The notes: generated by a model not told the origin, from the sequence alone. 64,000 bases of DNA from Novosphingobium sp. B 225 (GCF_002198665.1 NZ_MWLM01000072.1:140752-204751), one strand, 5' to 3'; positions 26,305 to 35,394 are shown, counted from the stretch's first letter. Made by a program: numbers and translations.

Positions 26305-27489
26305 TCAGGCTGGCTCTGCAAATTCTATTTGCAACGGTTCACTCGCTGGTTCGCTAAGCGTCTTATCTAGCGCCATAGAAGCTGATCTGGCGGCTGGGCC
26401 ATCTTTCGTTTGCTCGACAAAATCGAATTGCGCTCGCAGATGCTCGAGAAGCATTCGTCCCAATACAATTGGCACGGCATTACCGATCTGGCTTCCCGCA
26501 GCCATCAGCCCGCCTTCAAAGCGGAAGCTATCGGGAAAGGTCTGAATTCGAGCGGCTTGTCGCAAGGTTATTCCGTGGTTGAGTACGGGGTGGACGAAAC
26601 GCCCTTTCGAAGGGTTGATGCAGGCGGTCGTCATTGTCGGTGCAGGCTTGCCGGGATCTATGCGCCCATAGACGTCGTTATGTCCGTCGTGCTCCTCGTG
26701 GCATGCGAGCGTTCGACCGGAGTCTCGTCTACTGCCTCCGTTTGCAGGCGTGCGGGCGAAGGCGGCGACCAGCTCGTCGCTGTGATTCATATGAACGTCG
26801 TTAGGATCGCCGCGCTGAGCTGGCAGAAATGCCGGACTACAGTTCAACCACGGAAGAAGTCCGCCGCTTCCATCGGCATTGTAGGCAGGCGTCGGCGGCC
26901 AGGCAAAATCGTCCCGCATTGTGCCCGGCTGGACACCTAGAATGAACACTCGTCGCCGGCGCTGCGGAACGCCATAGTTGCGGGAGTCAAGTACGACCGG
27001 CCTGAACAGCCTGTAGCCTGCGGACCGCCCCTCATCATAAAACCGCGCTAGTGCCGCGCTATGCCGAGGCCAGAGCATCCCGGGAACGTTCTCCATCAGG
27101 AAAGCGTGCGGCTTGAAGGCCCGGACGAAATCGAAGTAGACGTGGATGAGGTCGTTGCGACGATCGCTGACCCCGGTGTCGTTGAGCCGATGGGTCGAAA
27201 AACCCTGGCAGGGCGGTCCACCCAACATGAGGTGGATTTGGCCCCGCCTGCGCAAGGTCTCGTCAGCCAGCCTGACGGGATCAAGTTGCCGGATATCTGC
27301 CTCGAGCAGCCGCGTCGGCCGCCTGCCGCGGACGAGGTTCTGCCGATAAGTCGCAGCAGCGTGGCAGTCCTGCTCGACCGCGAGCGACACCTCGAAACCC
27401 GCTTGCCGGGCCGCAAGGGATAACCCGCCGGCACCGGCAAACAGGTCCACGCACCTCAGTGCTGGAAGGTCTCGCTTGCCGATGGCCAT
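26305..27489 (-). CDS. C5-cytosine DNA methyltransferase
   Basis: A 394-aa Dcm-family enzyme: motif I DLFAGAGG (residues 15-22), motif IV GGPPCQGFS with the nucleophile Cys94, motif VI ENVPG, motif VIII QRRRRVF and the C-terminal GNAVP motif. It methylates cytosine C5 in duplex DNA; the target sequence is not readable. No restriction enzyme gene adjoins it. It follows the 1223-aa kinase/ATPase gene by 76 bp on the same strand, so it could label self DNA for that system. Alternatively it is an independent orphan methyltransferase. Confidence 0.9.
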   Translation of the reverse strand: MAIGKRDLPALRCVDLFAGAGGLSLAARQAGFEVSLAVEQDCHAAATYRQNLVRGRRPTRLLEADIRQLDPVRLADETLRRRGQIHLMLGGPPCQGFSTHRLNDTGVSDRRNDLIHVYFDFVRAFKPHAFLMENVPGMLWPRHSAALARFYDEGRSAGYRLFRPVVLDSRNYGVPQRRRRVFILGVQPGTMRDDFAWPPTPAYNADGSGGLLPWLNCSPAFLPAQRGDPNDVHMNHSDELVAAFARTPANGGSRRDSGRTLACHEEHDGHNDVYGRIDPGKPAPTMTTACINPSKGRFVHPVLNHGITLRQAARIQTFPDSFRFEGGLMAAGSQIGNAVPIVLGRMLLEHLRAQFDFVEQTKDGPAARSASMALDKTLSEPASEPLQIEFAEPA

Positions 27490-27565
27490 TTACCCCCGTG
27501 CCTGTCTTTGAGACTTGCTGCAAAGCACAAAAGAGTACCGGAGCGCATGCCGGCTTGTCGAGTGC

Positions 27566-30500
27566 CTATTGGTTGCGATGGTCGGCCCGGCCGCATGCGA
27601 CGCTGAAATAGCGCGATCGGGTGACGCCGCGGGTGAACCTCGGCTGGTCGAAGGTCTCTGGCTTGACATACCAAACTTGGCTGACCGGCAGTGCCGCAGC
27701 GACGATCGCAGCCGCGGCCGCTTGCATCTTGTTGCCCGTGAGACCGATCTCGAAGTCGAGGCCGCTGCGGATGAACCAGCGCTCGTGCTGCCGGGCGAGG
27801 CTGTTGACGAGCTCGCCGAGATTTCCGGCGTCTGCGGATGCAATGACGCCGCCCGGCGTATCCTCAAGCGCGACCCGGGCTGCGATCCCGCCGACCCGTG
27901 CCCTCGAGGTTTCGGCAATGTCGGTAATAATCTGGACAGCGTCATATTCGCGCGCTGCCGCCAAGTGCAACAATCGTTCATGGCGCGGCGAGGCGAAGGC
28001 AGAAAGCGCGCGCAGCCTGGTCCCATCAGTCTCGGCGGCGAGAAGGGGAAGCAATTGATAGGGGCCTCTCTCGCCCGTCAGCACGCCTCGCAGCGCGGTC
28101 AGCAGCTGATGGGGATCCGAAGCGCCGTAGGCTTCGAGAACCTTGCGAAGGTCCTCTTCGAGCGGATAGTATTCGTCCGCGCCGGTGTAGGCGATGACGA
28201 GATCCCTTTCCGCGCGAAGGCCCGCGCGAACCGCAGTAAACAGGGCGGGCTTTGCCAAGCCGGTGATGTCGACCATCGTGCGACCCTCGAGCGCCGGGCC
28301 GGAACTGTCGGAAAAGTCCGAATAGGCAACCTCCTCCAGAGAAATGCCCCGGTCAGTGATAGCCTTGCGCATGTCGTCACCGTGCCCTGGATTGTCGTAC
28401 CGGATGGCAATCACCCGTCGAGGTCTCAACCTAGTCAATGTCCTCATCAAGGATTCCGGAGTTCTGTCCTCGAATCCTAACCCGATGATGAGGTCGTCTA
28501 CGGCTGTTTTTGCCAGGTCCTCAGAAGCCACTTCATGCACGGTCGGCGCCGACGGAAAGACCATCTGCAGGCTATCCTGGTCAGAAGGTCCGGAGGAACT
28601 GTCGAGCTGGGCCAGCAGGTCCATCTGCGTCGCCTGGCTCTCCGGCGTCGCCCTTAGGGCATGTTCGATTGGCCGTTCCGCTATGTCATCTGAGGAAGGT
28701 TCGTCCTCACTCTCGGGCGCAGCAGTGGAAAGGTTGCGCAGGAGAATTTCCCGTCCCGCCGTCGGCTCCTTGAGCCATCGCTGCAAATCTTCGCCCGACA
28801 GCTCGAACCGGTCACGATCGGACAGTCCGATGAAGTTTGCCAGGCCGTAGATTTTTCGAAACGTCAGCTTGAACTGCTGGACCGGATCGGAATCGTGCGT
28901 CTTAGTCCGGGCGGTGCCTCCTGTGAACACGAACACGCCAGCATCGACCAGCTCGCGTAGCCTCGTCATCTGTTCCTGCAATTCGCCTGCGGTCACTCGC
29001 ACATAGAGTGAGGTGTACTGCCTGATCCTGCCCGTCGGCTTCTCCCGCCCGGACTCGATCAGCAGCTGATGCGAAGCCTCCGCGAACTGAAGCGCTACCA
29101 GCTTGAGATCGCTGCCTCTGCGGTCGAGGCTGTAAAGGTGGCGCGCGCAGAAATCCTGAAACACCTCATGCTGTCGTTCCGGCTGCACCGGCAGCGTGAT
29201 TCCGCTACCGGTGAGGATTTCCTGATATATTTGGATCACCGCGCCGATGTCTCCGACGCAGACGCCCGCCAGCGCCCGAAGTCCATGGTAAAGCCGTTTG
29301 CGCTCTCGCGAGCGTGTACGCGTCTCGGCTATAGCGCGGGCTATGGACTCGAGATCCTTATCTCCGAGCACGTTTGCGGAGCTTTGCCCGGGATGCCCAG
29401 GAAACAGCCGGGCGCGTGCATCGAGAATCTCGGTGACGAAGGTCTTGCCGCTTCGATCTTTCAGCCGGGTCTGCACTTCGGCGCCCAGATCGAACGTCGT
29501 GAAATCGCGGCCGGCAGCAGCCGGGTGAACCTGCCCAGGAGACTTGAGGCTGAGGAAGATCGTCTGCGCTTCCGAGGTTAGCTTGAATGCGCAATGAGAG
29601 TGCTGAAACAGCAGCGCCGAGAGCAGTTCCTCGATGCGATCGGCATCGAGGTAGCGTGTCGAGACGTCATCGAGGAGGAAGAGGATCTGCGCATCGTGCC
29701 AGATCGGGGCCGCTTTGCGGATCGCGTCTGCGAGCAGAGGAAACGCGGTGTTAGGATTGGTTGCCAACCGCAAACCAGAATCGCTGCGGCTGACCCTGAT
29801 CAGCAGGTCGCTTAGACATCGCTCGAGATGCTCGATCGTGGATGGCTGTTCGAGTTCAGGTCGCGGTGCGAGTGATTCGCAGACTGCATGGAGAAGTCCG
29901 GCGCCCGCGTCGAACGCCATGGCATCCTTGGCAAGATCCTCGAGATGAGCCATCGCTCTCGCCGCCTGGGCCGCGTAGGCGACCAGCAGGCGAGCGAAAA
30001 GTTCCTCGGTCGAAGGCCGGTCGGCTCGAGGATCGACAGGGATCAGCCGTTGGGCTGAGACAAAGAGGCCGACGTACCCGTCCTCTTTCACCCGCTTCAG
30101 GGCGGCCGCATCTTCCTCCTTCGGAAGGACAGCGGCGCGGGCATGAAACTGCAACGAATGGAGCAGCATGGTCTTTCCGCAACCACGCATTCCCGTCATA
30201 ACGAGAGGGCCTGGCGAACTGACTTTCCTCAACCAAGCTCCGTCGGGATCGACGATCAGCTGCGGCACATACCAAGCATCGAGCGTCTGTGCGTTGTAGG
30301 ATTGGTCGAAAGTGCGCAGGACGGTTTGATTTCGCCACGGACGCCATGCTTCCGCGGTACGATGGTATTGCTCGCGGATGCCGGTAATCATGTCGGAGGC
30401 CACAGGTGTCCGCTGGTTCTCGGTCGCGGTAGCCAGGCCTTGAGCGATCCCGTGCAGCTTCAGCCCGATGCGCTTGTCCAGATCAGGTGCGGTATCGCCG

Positions 30501-31237
30501 CCGGACAGGAGCCGGTCGGCCATCGCGAGAATATGATGTCCGATCCAGTGCAGGTCACCCGTGTAGCCGCCCCCGGACCGCCGATCGCCGGCGACCGAAC
30601 CTAGGTCTATCGCTACGGCCCGGATAGCGGGCTCGATTGCATCGGCACGTCTTCGCCCGGGTGGAAGCTCCTCGACGATGATATTGCCCGCGTGCAGGTC
30701 GTTGTGGTTGACCAGAAGGCGCTCAAACTCCTCCTTCATCCGGAACAGGTCGCAGGCGATCTGCGCGGCCTCCGGCGCCGTTAGCGGTCGCGCGCCCGAC
30801 AGATATTTTGCAAGGGTGTCGCCATCAACGAACTGAAGCACCGCGACATGGCAGCGCAGGACGAGGCCCGCAAAGTCGATGTCCGCGTCGAAGATGTCGT
30901 CAACGGCCACGACATGATCCGCGCCATCGGCAACCTCCGAGTGGCGCGCGGACTCAGCTGCAAAGTCCTTGTCGAACTTTTCGTACATGGCGACCGGCGC
31001 GACCTTGAGGACCCGCAAGGCGCGGTTGAGGCCGGTCCTCGGCCGGGCGACGAAGGTCGCGGCGTAGAAACCGCGCCCGAGCGGCCGTTCGACGTCGAAA
31101 TCGCCGATCGATGTCGGCGTCGAGGTCAGCGGAAAGTCGTATTCGCGGCCGCAGTCAGGACACCGGTCGCTCAGCCGCTTCAATTCCTGACCGTTGTCAG
31201 GACAGTTGAAACAGCAGAACTTGCCAGTTTCGGACAT
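27566..31237 (-). CDS. 1223-aa zinc ribbon - protein kinase - P-loop ATPase fusion
   Basis: Domain order: zinc ribbon (Cys9/12 and Cys26/29); Ser/Thr-kinase-like domain ~46-260 with glycine loop GRGFYA, Lys78, catalytic loop HNDLHAGN (Asp180, Asn185) and DLG at 211; then an AAA/STAND-type ATPase with Walker A GMRGCGKT (349-356) and Walker B ILFLLDD (to ~524); a helical middle; an acidic linker; and a C-terminal ~290-residue alpha/beta region with DLIIGLGFEDRT, VDITGLAKPALF and GLTGNKMQAAAAA. The last segments vaguely recall CARF-type folds, but I cannot assign them. It sits in an operon with 2OG oxygenase, NUDIX and methyltransferase genes. A signalling or defence role is inferred from architecture only. 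Confidence 0.8.
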   Translation of the reverse strand: MSETGKFCCFNCPDNGQELKRLSDRCPDCGREYDFPLTSTPTSIGDFDVERPLGRGFYAATFVARPRTGLNRALRVLKVAPVAMYEKFDKDFAAESARHSEVADGADHVVAVDDIFDADIDFAGLVLRCHVAVLQFVDGDTLAKYLSGARPLTAPEAAQIACDLFRMKEEFERLLVNHNDLHAGNIIVEELPPGRRRADAIEPAIRAVAIDLGSVAGDRRSGGGYTGDLHWIGHHILAMADRLLSGGDTAPDLDKRIGLKLHGIAQGLATATENQRTPVASDMITGIREQYHRTAEAWRPWRNQTVLRTFDQSYNAQTLDAWYVPQLIVDPDGAWLRKVSSPGPLVMTGMRGCGKTMLLHSLQFHARAAVLPKEEDAAALKRVKEDGYVGLFVSAQRLIPVDPRADRPSTEELFARLLVAYAAQAARAMAHLEDLAKDAMAFDAGAGLLHAVCESLAPRPELEQPSTIEHLERCLSDLLIRVSRSDSGLRLATNPNTAFPLLADAIRKAAPIWHDAQILFLLDDVSTRYLDADRIEELLSALLFQHSHCAFKLTSEAQTIFLSLKSPGQVHPAAAGRDFTTFDLGAEVQTRLKDRSGKTFVTEILDARARLFPGHPGQSSANVLGDKDLESIARAIAETRTRSRERKRLYHGLRALAGVCVGDIGAVIQIYQEILTGSGITLPVQPERQHEVFQDFCARHLYSLDRRGSDLKLVALQFAEASHQLLIESGREKPTGRIRQYTSLYVRVTAGELQEQMTRLRELVDAGVFVFTGGTARTKTHDSDPVQQFKLTFRKIYGLANFIGLSDRDRFELSGEDLQRWLKEPTAGREILLRNLSTAAPESEDEPSSDDIAERPIEHALRATPESQATQMDLLAQLDSSSGPSDQDSLQMVFPSAPTVHEVASEDLAKTAVDDLIIGLGFEDRTPESLMRTLTRLRPRRVIAIRYDNPGHGDDMRKAITDRGISLEEVAYSDFSDSSGPALEGRTMVDITGLAKPALFTAVRAGLRAERDLVIAYTGADEYYPLEEDLRKVLEAYGASDPHQLLTALRGVLTGERGPYQLLPLLAAETDGTRLRALSAFASPRHERLLHLAAAREYDAVQIITDIAETSRARVGGIAARVALEDTPGGVIASADAGNLGELVNSLARQHERWFIRSGLDFEIGLTGNKMQAAAAAIVAAALPVSQVWYVKPETFDQPRFTRGVTRSRYFSVACGRADHRNQ

Positions 31238-31289
31238 AGATTTTCTCTTTCTCGAAATTTCACACGATGTGGTTTTAAGGCATTGTCAT

Positions 31290-31796
31290 TCACAGATTAT
31301 TCGTACCGCGACGAATTGGGAGTGTGCTGGCACGAATTACGTCGATTCGTTCAAATACCTCCGCCGCCATTTGCTTGATGGGAAACGCAGTGTCGAGACG
31401 GGTCAGTGCTGCATAGTCAAACCAGTTAGCTTCCATCACCTCGCTTTTGAGCCTCGGCGTCGTCTCGCGACTGACACCGACGAAGACGAAGTCGACGTAC
31501 ATCGCGCAGCCATCGGAGGTCGTTTCCTGGATGATCGCCAGTGGTTGCGGCAAACGGACATTTCCTTCGTGTTCCCAGAGGGGAAGGTCCGAGAAATCCG
31601 ACAAAACGATCGACAGGCCGACCTCTTCGGCTATCTCGCGCAGCACGGCATCATGAGGCGACTCGCCAGCTTCGACCTTGCCCCCCGGAAACATCCATTT
31701 CTTGAAGGTAGGATGGAGAACGCATAGCAGCTTCGGAGACGATCGATGTAGCACGATAAGGCTAGCGGACTGTATTCGTGGCAGGGGATCGTTCAT
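31290..31796 (-). CDS. NUDIX hydrolase
   Basis: This 168-aa protein carries a perfect NUDIX box at residues 38-61 (GGKVEAGES, then REIAEEVGL), so it should hydrolyse a nucleoside diphosphate linked to another moiety, such as an oxidised or modified dNTP or a nucleotide sugar. Its start lies 1 bp after the stop of the upstream 2OG oxygenase (TAAGATG), showing coupling. The kinase/ATPase gene follows after 52 bp. In this cluster a nucleotide substrate would link it to the thymidylate kinase and phosphoribosyltransferase nearby. Confidence 0.92.
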   Translation of the reverse strand: MNDPLPRIQSASLIVLHRSSPKLLCVLHPTFKKWMFPGGKVEAGESPHDAVLREIAEEVGLSIVLSDFSDLPLWEHEGNVRLPQPLAIIQETTSDGCAMYVDFVFVGVSRETTPRLKSEVMEANWFDYAALTRLDTAFPIKQMAAEVFERIDVIRASTLPIRRGTNNL

Positions 31797-31797
31797 C

Positions 31798-32463
31798 TTA
31801 CGTACCCACCTGTCGCACCGATTGAAATCGCCGCTTCATCAGATCGCCTGCACGAACATCCTGGCGAACGACGAGGTCCGGGTCGGCGTTCACGAACAGT
31901 GAAACAGACATCCGCTGTTGGCCGCTCCCTAGGACGCGGTGTTCAATCGCTGGCGCAACGCCAAGCTCTTGCAGGATCTCGCCCGTCATCACGGCAACCT
32001 CATCTTTGCCGATCGCAATGGGAAGCCATTGATCGCCCGCGCGTCTCTGCAGTCCCGGTTGCGTGGCGGCCGGCAAGATCGTGAATAGGTCGATGTCGGT
32101 GTGGGGTTGATTCACTTCTCCCACATATCCCGGTGGGTACCATGTCATCCGCAATACTGGACCATCGCAACGATCCATCATGAGAGCGAGAGGGCCAGTC
32201 AACCCGGTGGTCGTAACTTCCTCAAGCGCGCGCGCGCAGACGTCCAGCCTGGCGATCAATACCCGCCGCAGTTCCACCAGTGCAAGCGGAACATCCGTCG
32301 CACGCTCCGCGAATTCCAAGTAGCGTTTCGGGTCGGGTTGCAAAGCACCAGGCGGTGTTTCCGGAGGGCCCGGCAGCACGTCGTCGCTATGCACCATCTC
32401 TCCAAATTCGGCGTAGGCCGCCTGCAGCGGGCCGGCGAGGCCAGGGCAGGCTAGGATCAACAT
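31798..32463 (-). CDS. 2-oxoglutarate/Fe(II) oxygenase, isopenicillin-N-synthase-like
   Basis: The 221-aa protein has the C-terminal iron-binding core of the IPNS/2OG family: His121-x-Asp123 (QPHTDIDLFTIL), His175 (IEHRVL), and the RxS pair at Arg184/Ser186 (RMSVSLF) that binds the co-substrate carboxylate. It is shorter than the usual 300-350 aa because the N-terminal helical part is reduced. Such enzymes hydroxylate, desaturate or cyclise small molecules. First gene of the minus-strand operon with NUDIX and kinase/ATPase genes, divergent from 32515. Substrate unknown; a nucleoside or base is suggested by context. Confidence 0.85.
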   Translation of the reverse strand: MLILACPGLAGPLQAAYAEFGEMVHSDDVLPGPPETPPGALQPDPKRYLEFAERATDVPLALVELRRVLIARLDVCARALEEVTTTGLTGPLALMMDRCDGPVLRMTWYPPGYVGEVNQPHTDIDLFTILPAATQPGLQRRAGDQWLPIAIGKDEVAVMTGEILQELGVAPAIEHRVLGSGQQRMSVSLFVNADPDLVVRQDVRAGDLMKRRFQSVRQVGT

Positions 32464-32514
32464 GATGGTAGCAGAGTGTGACGGCCAAGATGGCGGATGA
32501 CTTGAAACGGAGCT
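32464..32514. promoter_or_regulatory. 51-bp divergent promoter region
   Basis: The only space between the divergent 2OG oxygenase and the 169-aa unknown gene; both transcription starts must lie in or just beside it, so the two arms of the cluster are probably co-regulated. I see no clear inverted repeat. Confidence 0.4.
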
Positions 32515-33024
32515 ATGCTACAGACCGCTACGAAAGGACTTCGAAAATTGTTGAACGACGCCATTGATCGCATCGCTGAATCAGACGCAAGTTCGCCATC
32601 GGCCGACGCCGTCGCGTCGAGCATGACGGCGCAGGAGATCCGCGAGGCCGCAATAATCCATCTTTCAGCTCTGCTGGAAGGCGCGCCGGACAGCGTTGGT
32701 GAGGAAGACATTCTCATCAATGGCCTGAAACTGAAATTCGTTGCGACTGACAAATCGGACACCCCTATTCATTATGACGACGTTGCCGTCGGCTTTGCGG
32801 TAGAAGGGGCGTCATTGGCGCGACGCGATGGGCCCACTTCGCTGGCAGCTCTGCTCCGCATCTTCCTTTATGCACGAGATTGCAGCGATAGTCTTCTGTT
32901 CCTCCCGGCGGCGATGAGATCGGAGCGGATCGTTGCACTGGCTAAAGCGACGGATGCGAGCGAGCGCTTCGTGCGCTTTGTGTTGGCGGGCTATCACAAC
33001 CTGTCTGCGCGGGCCGCAGCATGA
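32515..33024 (+). CDS. Uncharacterised 169-aa protein, coupled to thymidylate kinase
   Basis: I do not recognise a family. The protein is soluble, helical at both ends, with a central beta segment (INGLKLKFVATD, then YDDVAVGFAVEG). Its stop overlaps the thymidylate kinase start by 4 bp (ATGA), so the two are made together. It is divergent from the 2OG oxygenase. A regulatory or adaptor role in the nucleotide cluster would fit, but nothing in the sequence proves it. Confidence 0.7.
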   Translation: MLQTATKGLRKLLNDAIDRIAESDASSPSADAVASSMTAQEIREAAIIHLSALLEGAPDSVGEEDILINGLKLKFVATDKSDTPIHYDDVAVGFAVEGASLARRDGPTSLAALLRIFLYARDCSDSLLFLPAAMRSERIVALAKATDASERFVRFVLAGYHNLSARAAA

Positions 33025-33737
33025 GCCTGCTCGTTGCAATCGAAGGTGCTGACGGGGCGGGAAAGGCGACAGCGGCCGAGAATGTCAAGGCAGCGCTGCT
33101 GGCGCGAGGTCTGTCGGCAACGGTTATCTCGTTTCCTCGATACAAGGACACAGTCGGCGGCGTGACGTTGGGCGAATTCCTGTCAGGGCGCATGCCGGTA
33201 CCAGTTACGCCGCAGGCTGCGGCCGTGCTCTACGGACTCGATCGTTTTGAGTCCGTCGCGGTGATAGCCGAGGCGGCGAAAGCCCACGATGTCGTGGTCT
33301 TCGATCGGTACATACCCTCAAACATGGTTTATCAGGCCTCGAAGGTGAAGCCGGAGGAAAGCGTTGCGCTCATGCGGTGGATCTACGCGCTCGAGACCGA
33401 GGCATTCGCTGTTCCTGCCCCTGACCTGTCGATCTATCTGGATACGCCCTTGGATGCGGCGCAGCGTCTGATGAAACTGAAGGACAAGCGCTCTTACACC
33501 GATCGTCAATACGATGAGCATGAAGCGGACATGGCGCTTCAGCGTGCGGTTCGTCTGAACTATTCGGCGATCGCCGAACTGGGATTGTCGGGACCTTGGC
33601 GAACTGTCCAGACCATCAAGGACGATCAGCTCCGCGCTCCACTCGAGATTGCCTCCGAGATCGTAGATTTGGTCATTCACAGGCTCTGCGAGCTTCGCGA
33701 CCACAAAAGCGCCAGCCAGATAGCTTCGCGCGCCTGA
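33021..33737 (+). CDS. Thymidylate kinase-like protein (dTMP kinase)
   Basis: A 238-aa dNMP kinase: P-loop GADGAGKAT (residues 9-17, Ala replacing the usual Ser/Thr after Lys), FPRYKDTVGG substrate loop, and DRYIPSN. The FPRY..T.GG spelling and the longer C-terminus differ from standard bacterial housekeeping Tmk and recall eukaryotic or viral dTMP kinases. As an island-borne paralogue it may phosphorylate a modified deoxynucleotide rather than serve general dTTP synthesis. It overlaps the unknown gene upstream and runs 61 bp into the convergent NadR-like gene. Confidence 0.85.
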   Translation: MSLLVAIEGADGAGKATAAENVKAALLARGLSATVISFPRYKDTVGGVTLGEFLSGRMPVPVTPQAAAVLYGLDRFESVAVIAEAAKAHDVVVFDRYIPSNMVYQASKVKPEESVALMRWIYALETEAFAVPAPDLSIYLDTPLDAAQRLMKLKDKRSYTDRQYDEHEADMALQRAVRLNYSAIAELGLSGPWRTVQTIKDDQLRAPLEIASEIVDLVIHRLCELRDHKSASQIASRA

Positions 33738-34252
33738 TGAACGCGTTCCGCAGGGTCGTGCGCGAGGACGACGGCATCGGCTCGGGTCGAGAGAACCTCT
33801 GTTGCACGCGCGCCTAGCAGTCGTCTGTAGGACGGATCTTCTGATCGCAGGCCATCAACGGCGATGGGGATATTCTCGTCTACCTGCGAGAACAGGACGA
33901 CATCGTAGGTTGAAATCCATCGTTCCGAAAGCGGGCTCACGGAGGTGAACCACGGATCATCCTCATATTGAACGTGCTCGCCATAATGTGCGAGGATGTC
34001 GGGCACGCCGCGGTCGCACAGCATGATTGTCTCGGTACCGCGTGACGCTTCGATTTCCCGGGAAATCTGCGTGGTCAACAGCCATAAACTCGCGGAATGG
34101 GTCTGCGCCTCGTTGAGGGGGAAAGGACAAGACCGGGCGAGGTCGGGGAGTTCGACGATCTTCAGCCCATCTTTGCGCAATTCGGTGCCAAGGGCGCGGA
34201 TCAGGGTGGATTTTCCGGTAGAATAGGCTCCGGTGACGATCGCCTTCAGCAT
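33677..34252 (-). CDS. NadR-like P-loop kinase (AAA_28)
   Basis: This 191-aa NTPase has Walker A GAYSTGKST (residues 8-16), CDRGVPDILAHYGE as lid/substrate helix and VVLFSQVDENIP, matching the AAA_28 group related to the NadR ribosylnicotinamide kinase and Ttd14-like proteins. It likely phosphorylates a nucleoside or small metabolite. It follows the phosphoribosyltransferase gene by 4 bp in a two-gene minus-strand operon, and its 3' end overlaps the convergent thymidylate kinase gene. The overlap is real because both proteins keep sensible sequence across most of it. Confidence 0.8.
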   Translation of the reverse strand: MLKAIVTGAYSTGKSTLIRALGTELRKDGLKIVELPDLARSCPFPLNEAQTHSASLWLLTTQISREIEASRGTETIMLCDRGVPDILAHYGEHVQYEDDPWFTSVSPLSERWISTYDVVLFSQVDENIPIAVDGLRSEDPSYRRLLGARATEVLSTRADAVVLAHDPAERVHQAREAIWLALLWSRSSQSL

Positions 34253-34256
34253 CGGC

Positions 34257-35123
34257 TCACGTCGTCACGATTGAATGAAGCGTGACCCCCTTAGGAGCGA
34301 GGCGAGCCGCGGCATTGTCGCCCGTTTTCACCTTCAGTTGCGGCTCGAACACGACCAGAAAATCACTGACTTCCCATCCGCATGCTCGCAGATCGTCGAT
34401 GAGGCGTAAGGCCTTTCCTCCGCCCGTGCTGCTGTCGTCCACTATCAGCCCTTTGCTTCCTAACGCAGGCAGCTCGGCGAAATCGAACATCGCGCGAGGA
34501 TCGGTCGGGTCGGACCTGAACTTATGGTCCGGGTTGTGAAGCAGCAGGGGTTTCTTGAGCAATTCCGCGAAGCACGCTCCCAGGAGTGGTGAACCACTCT
34601 TGGGCGTGACCACGAAATCGAATTCACTGTTCGCGATCGTACCCCCTACGCCGGTCAGAGTCCGCCACAGCGCAGAAAGGTCGCGTGCGAACACGCGCGC
34701 CAGGCTCAGGTCCGCCGTCGCGCCCATCAGGTCGAAATAGTGCTCTCCCTTTACCGCAACCTGCGATCCCACCACGACCTTGTGTCCGATCTTCGTCGTC
34801 GCCAGCCGTTTGTGCACGCGCTCGGCAAGATTGTCGCCAGCGATCTGTTCCAGTCGTGCCGCTTGGTTGGCTCGTTTCGGCGTGTCGACGTCCACTCCGA
34901 ATTCTCTAAGAATACGCATAGTCTCGCGAAGTCTATTCCGGTTTATCCATTTTGATGCCCAAGCCGGAAGGAACCCGACCATCTCGAGAACTTGGAACAA
35001 CGTCGCGAGAACGAGAACCCAAAGTATCACAGTGTTGACACCACTTTGAAACAATTGATCGACCCAGCTAAAATCAAGATTAGCCGGCTGAACATGACTA
35101 GCGGCGCCAGCAGAACTGTTCAT
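34257..35123 (-). CDS. Membrane-anchored phosphoribosyltransferase
   Basis: Start set at 35123 because GAGGGGGAG precedes it by six bases; an ATG 15 bp further upstream lacks such a site. The 288-aa protein has one hydrophobic helix (about residues 31-52), a linker, and a type I PRTase domain. The PRPP loop is LIVDDSSTGGGKAL near residue 230, with the paired Asp; FDFVVTPKSGSPLLG precedes it. Type I PRTases join or remove a base at PRPP. Paired with the NadR-like kinase it suggests nucleotide synthesis or salvage at the membrane. No flanking PRPP-pathway housekeeping genes are present. Confidence 0.8.
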   Translation of the reverse strand: MNSSAGAASHVQPANLDFSWVDQLFQSGVNTVILWVLVLATLFQVLEMVGFLPAWASKWINRNRLRETMRILREFGVDVDTPKRANQAARLEQIAGDNLAERVHKRLATTKIGHKVVVGSQVAVKGEHYFDLMGATADLSLARVFARDLSALWRTLTGVGGTIANSEFDFVVTPKSGSPLLGACFAELLKKPLLLHNPDHKFRSDPTDPRAMFDFAELPALGSKGLIVDDSSTGGGKALRLIDDLRACGWEVSDFLVVFEPQLKVKTGDNAAARLAPKGVTLHSIVTT

Positions 35124-35394
35124 GTTGCTCCCCCTCAATCTGAAGTTCGTGACGGAGCGGAACTGCCGGTGAGAGTCAAGCTTCTCGTAATCGCGATGAC
35201 CCTCTCAAAGGGGTTGCACCGGATTGGCGCAGCGCGATAGGTGAGTAGAGCCAATGGCACGTGGTCTTGAGCCACATAATCCGTTTCGCGATTTTCATCC
35301 GTGGCCGAGGTAATCCGCCTTGTGGTCATGATGTACGTTCGCTTCCCGCTGCGCCTGCGGAATGTTTAAAATCTACTCTTCGAGCGCGGCATCG

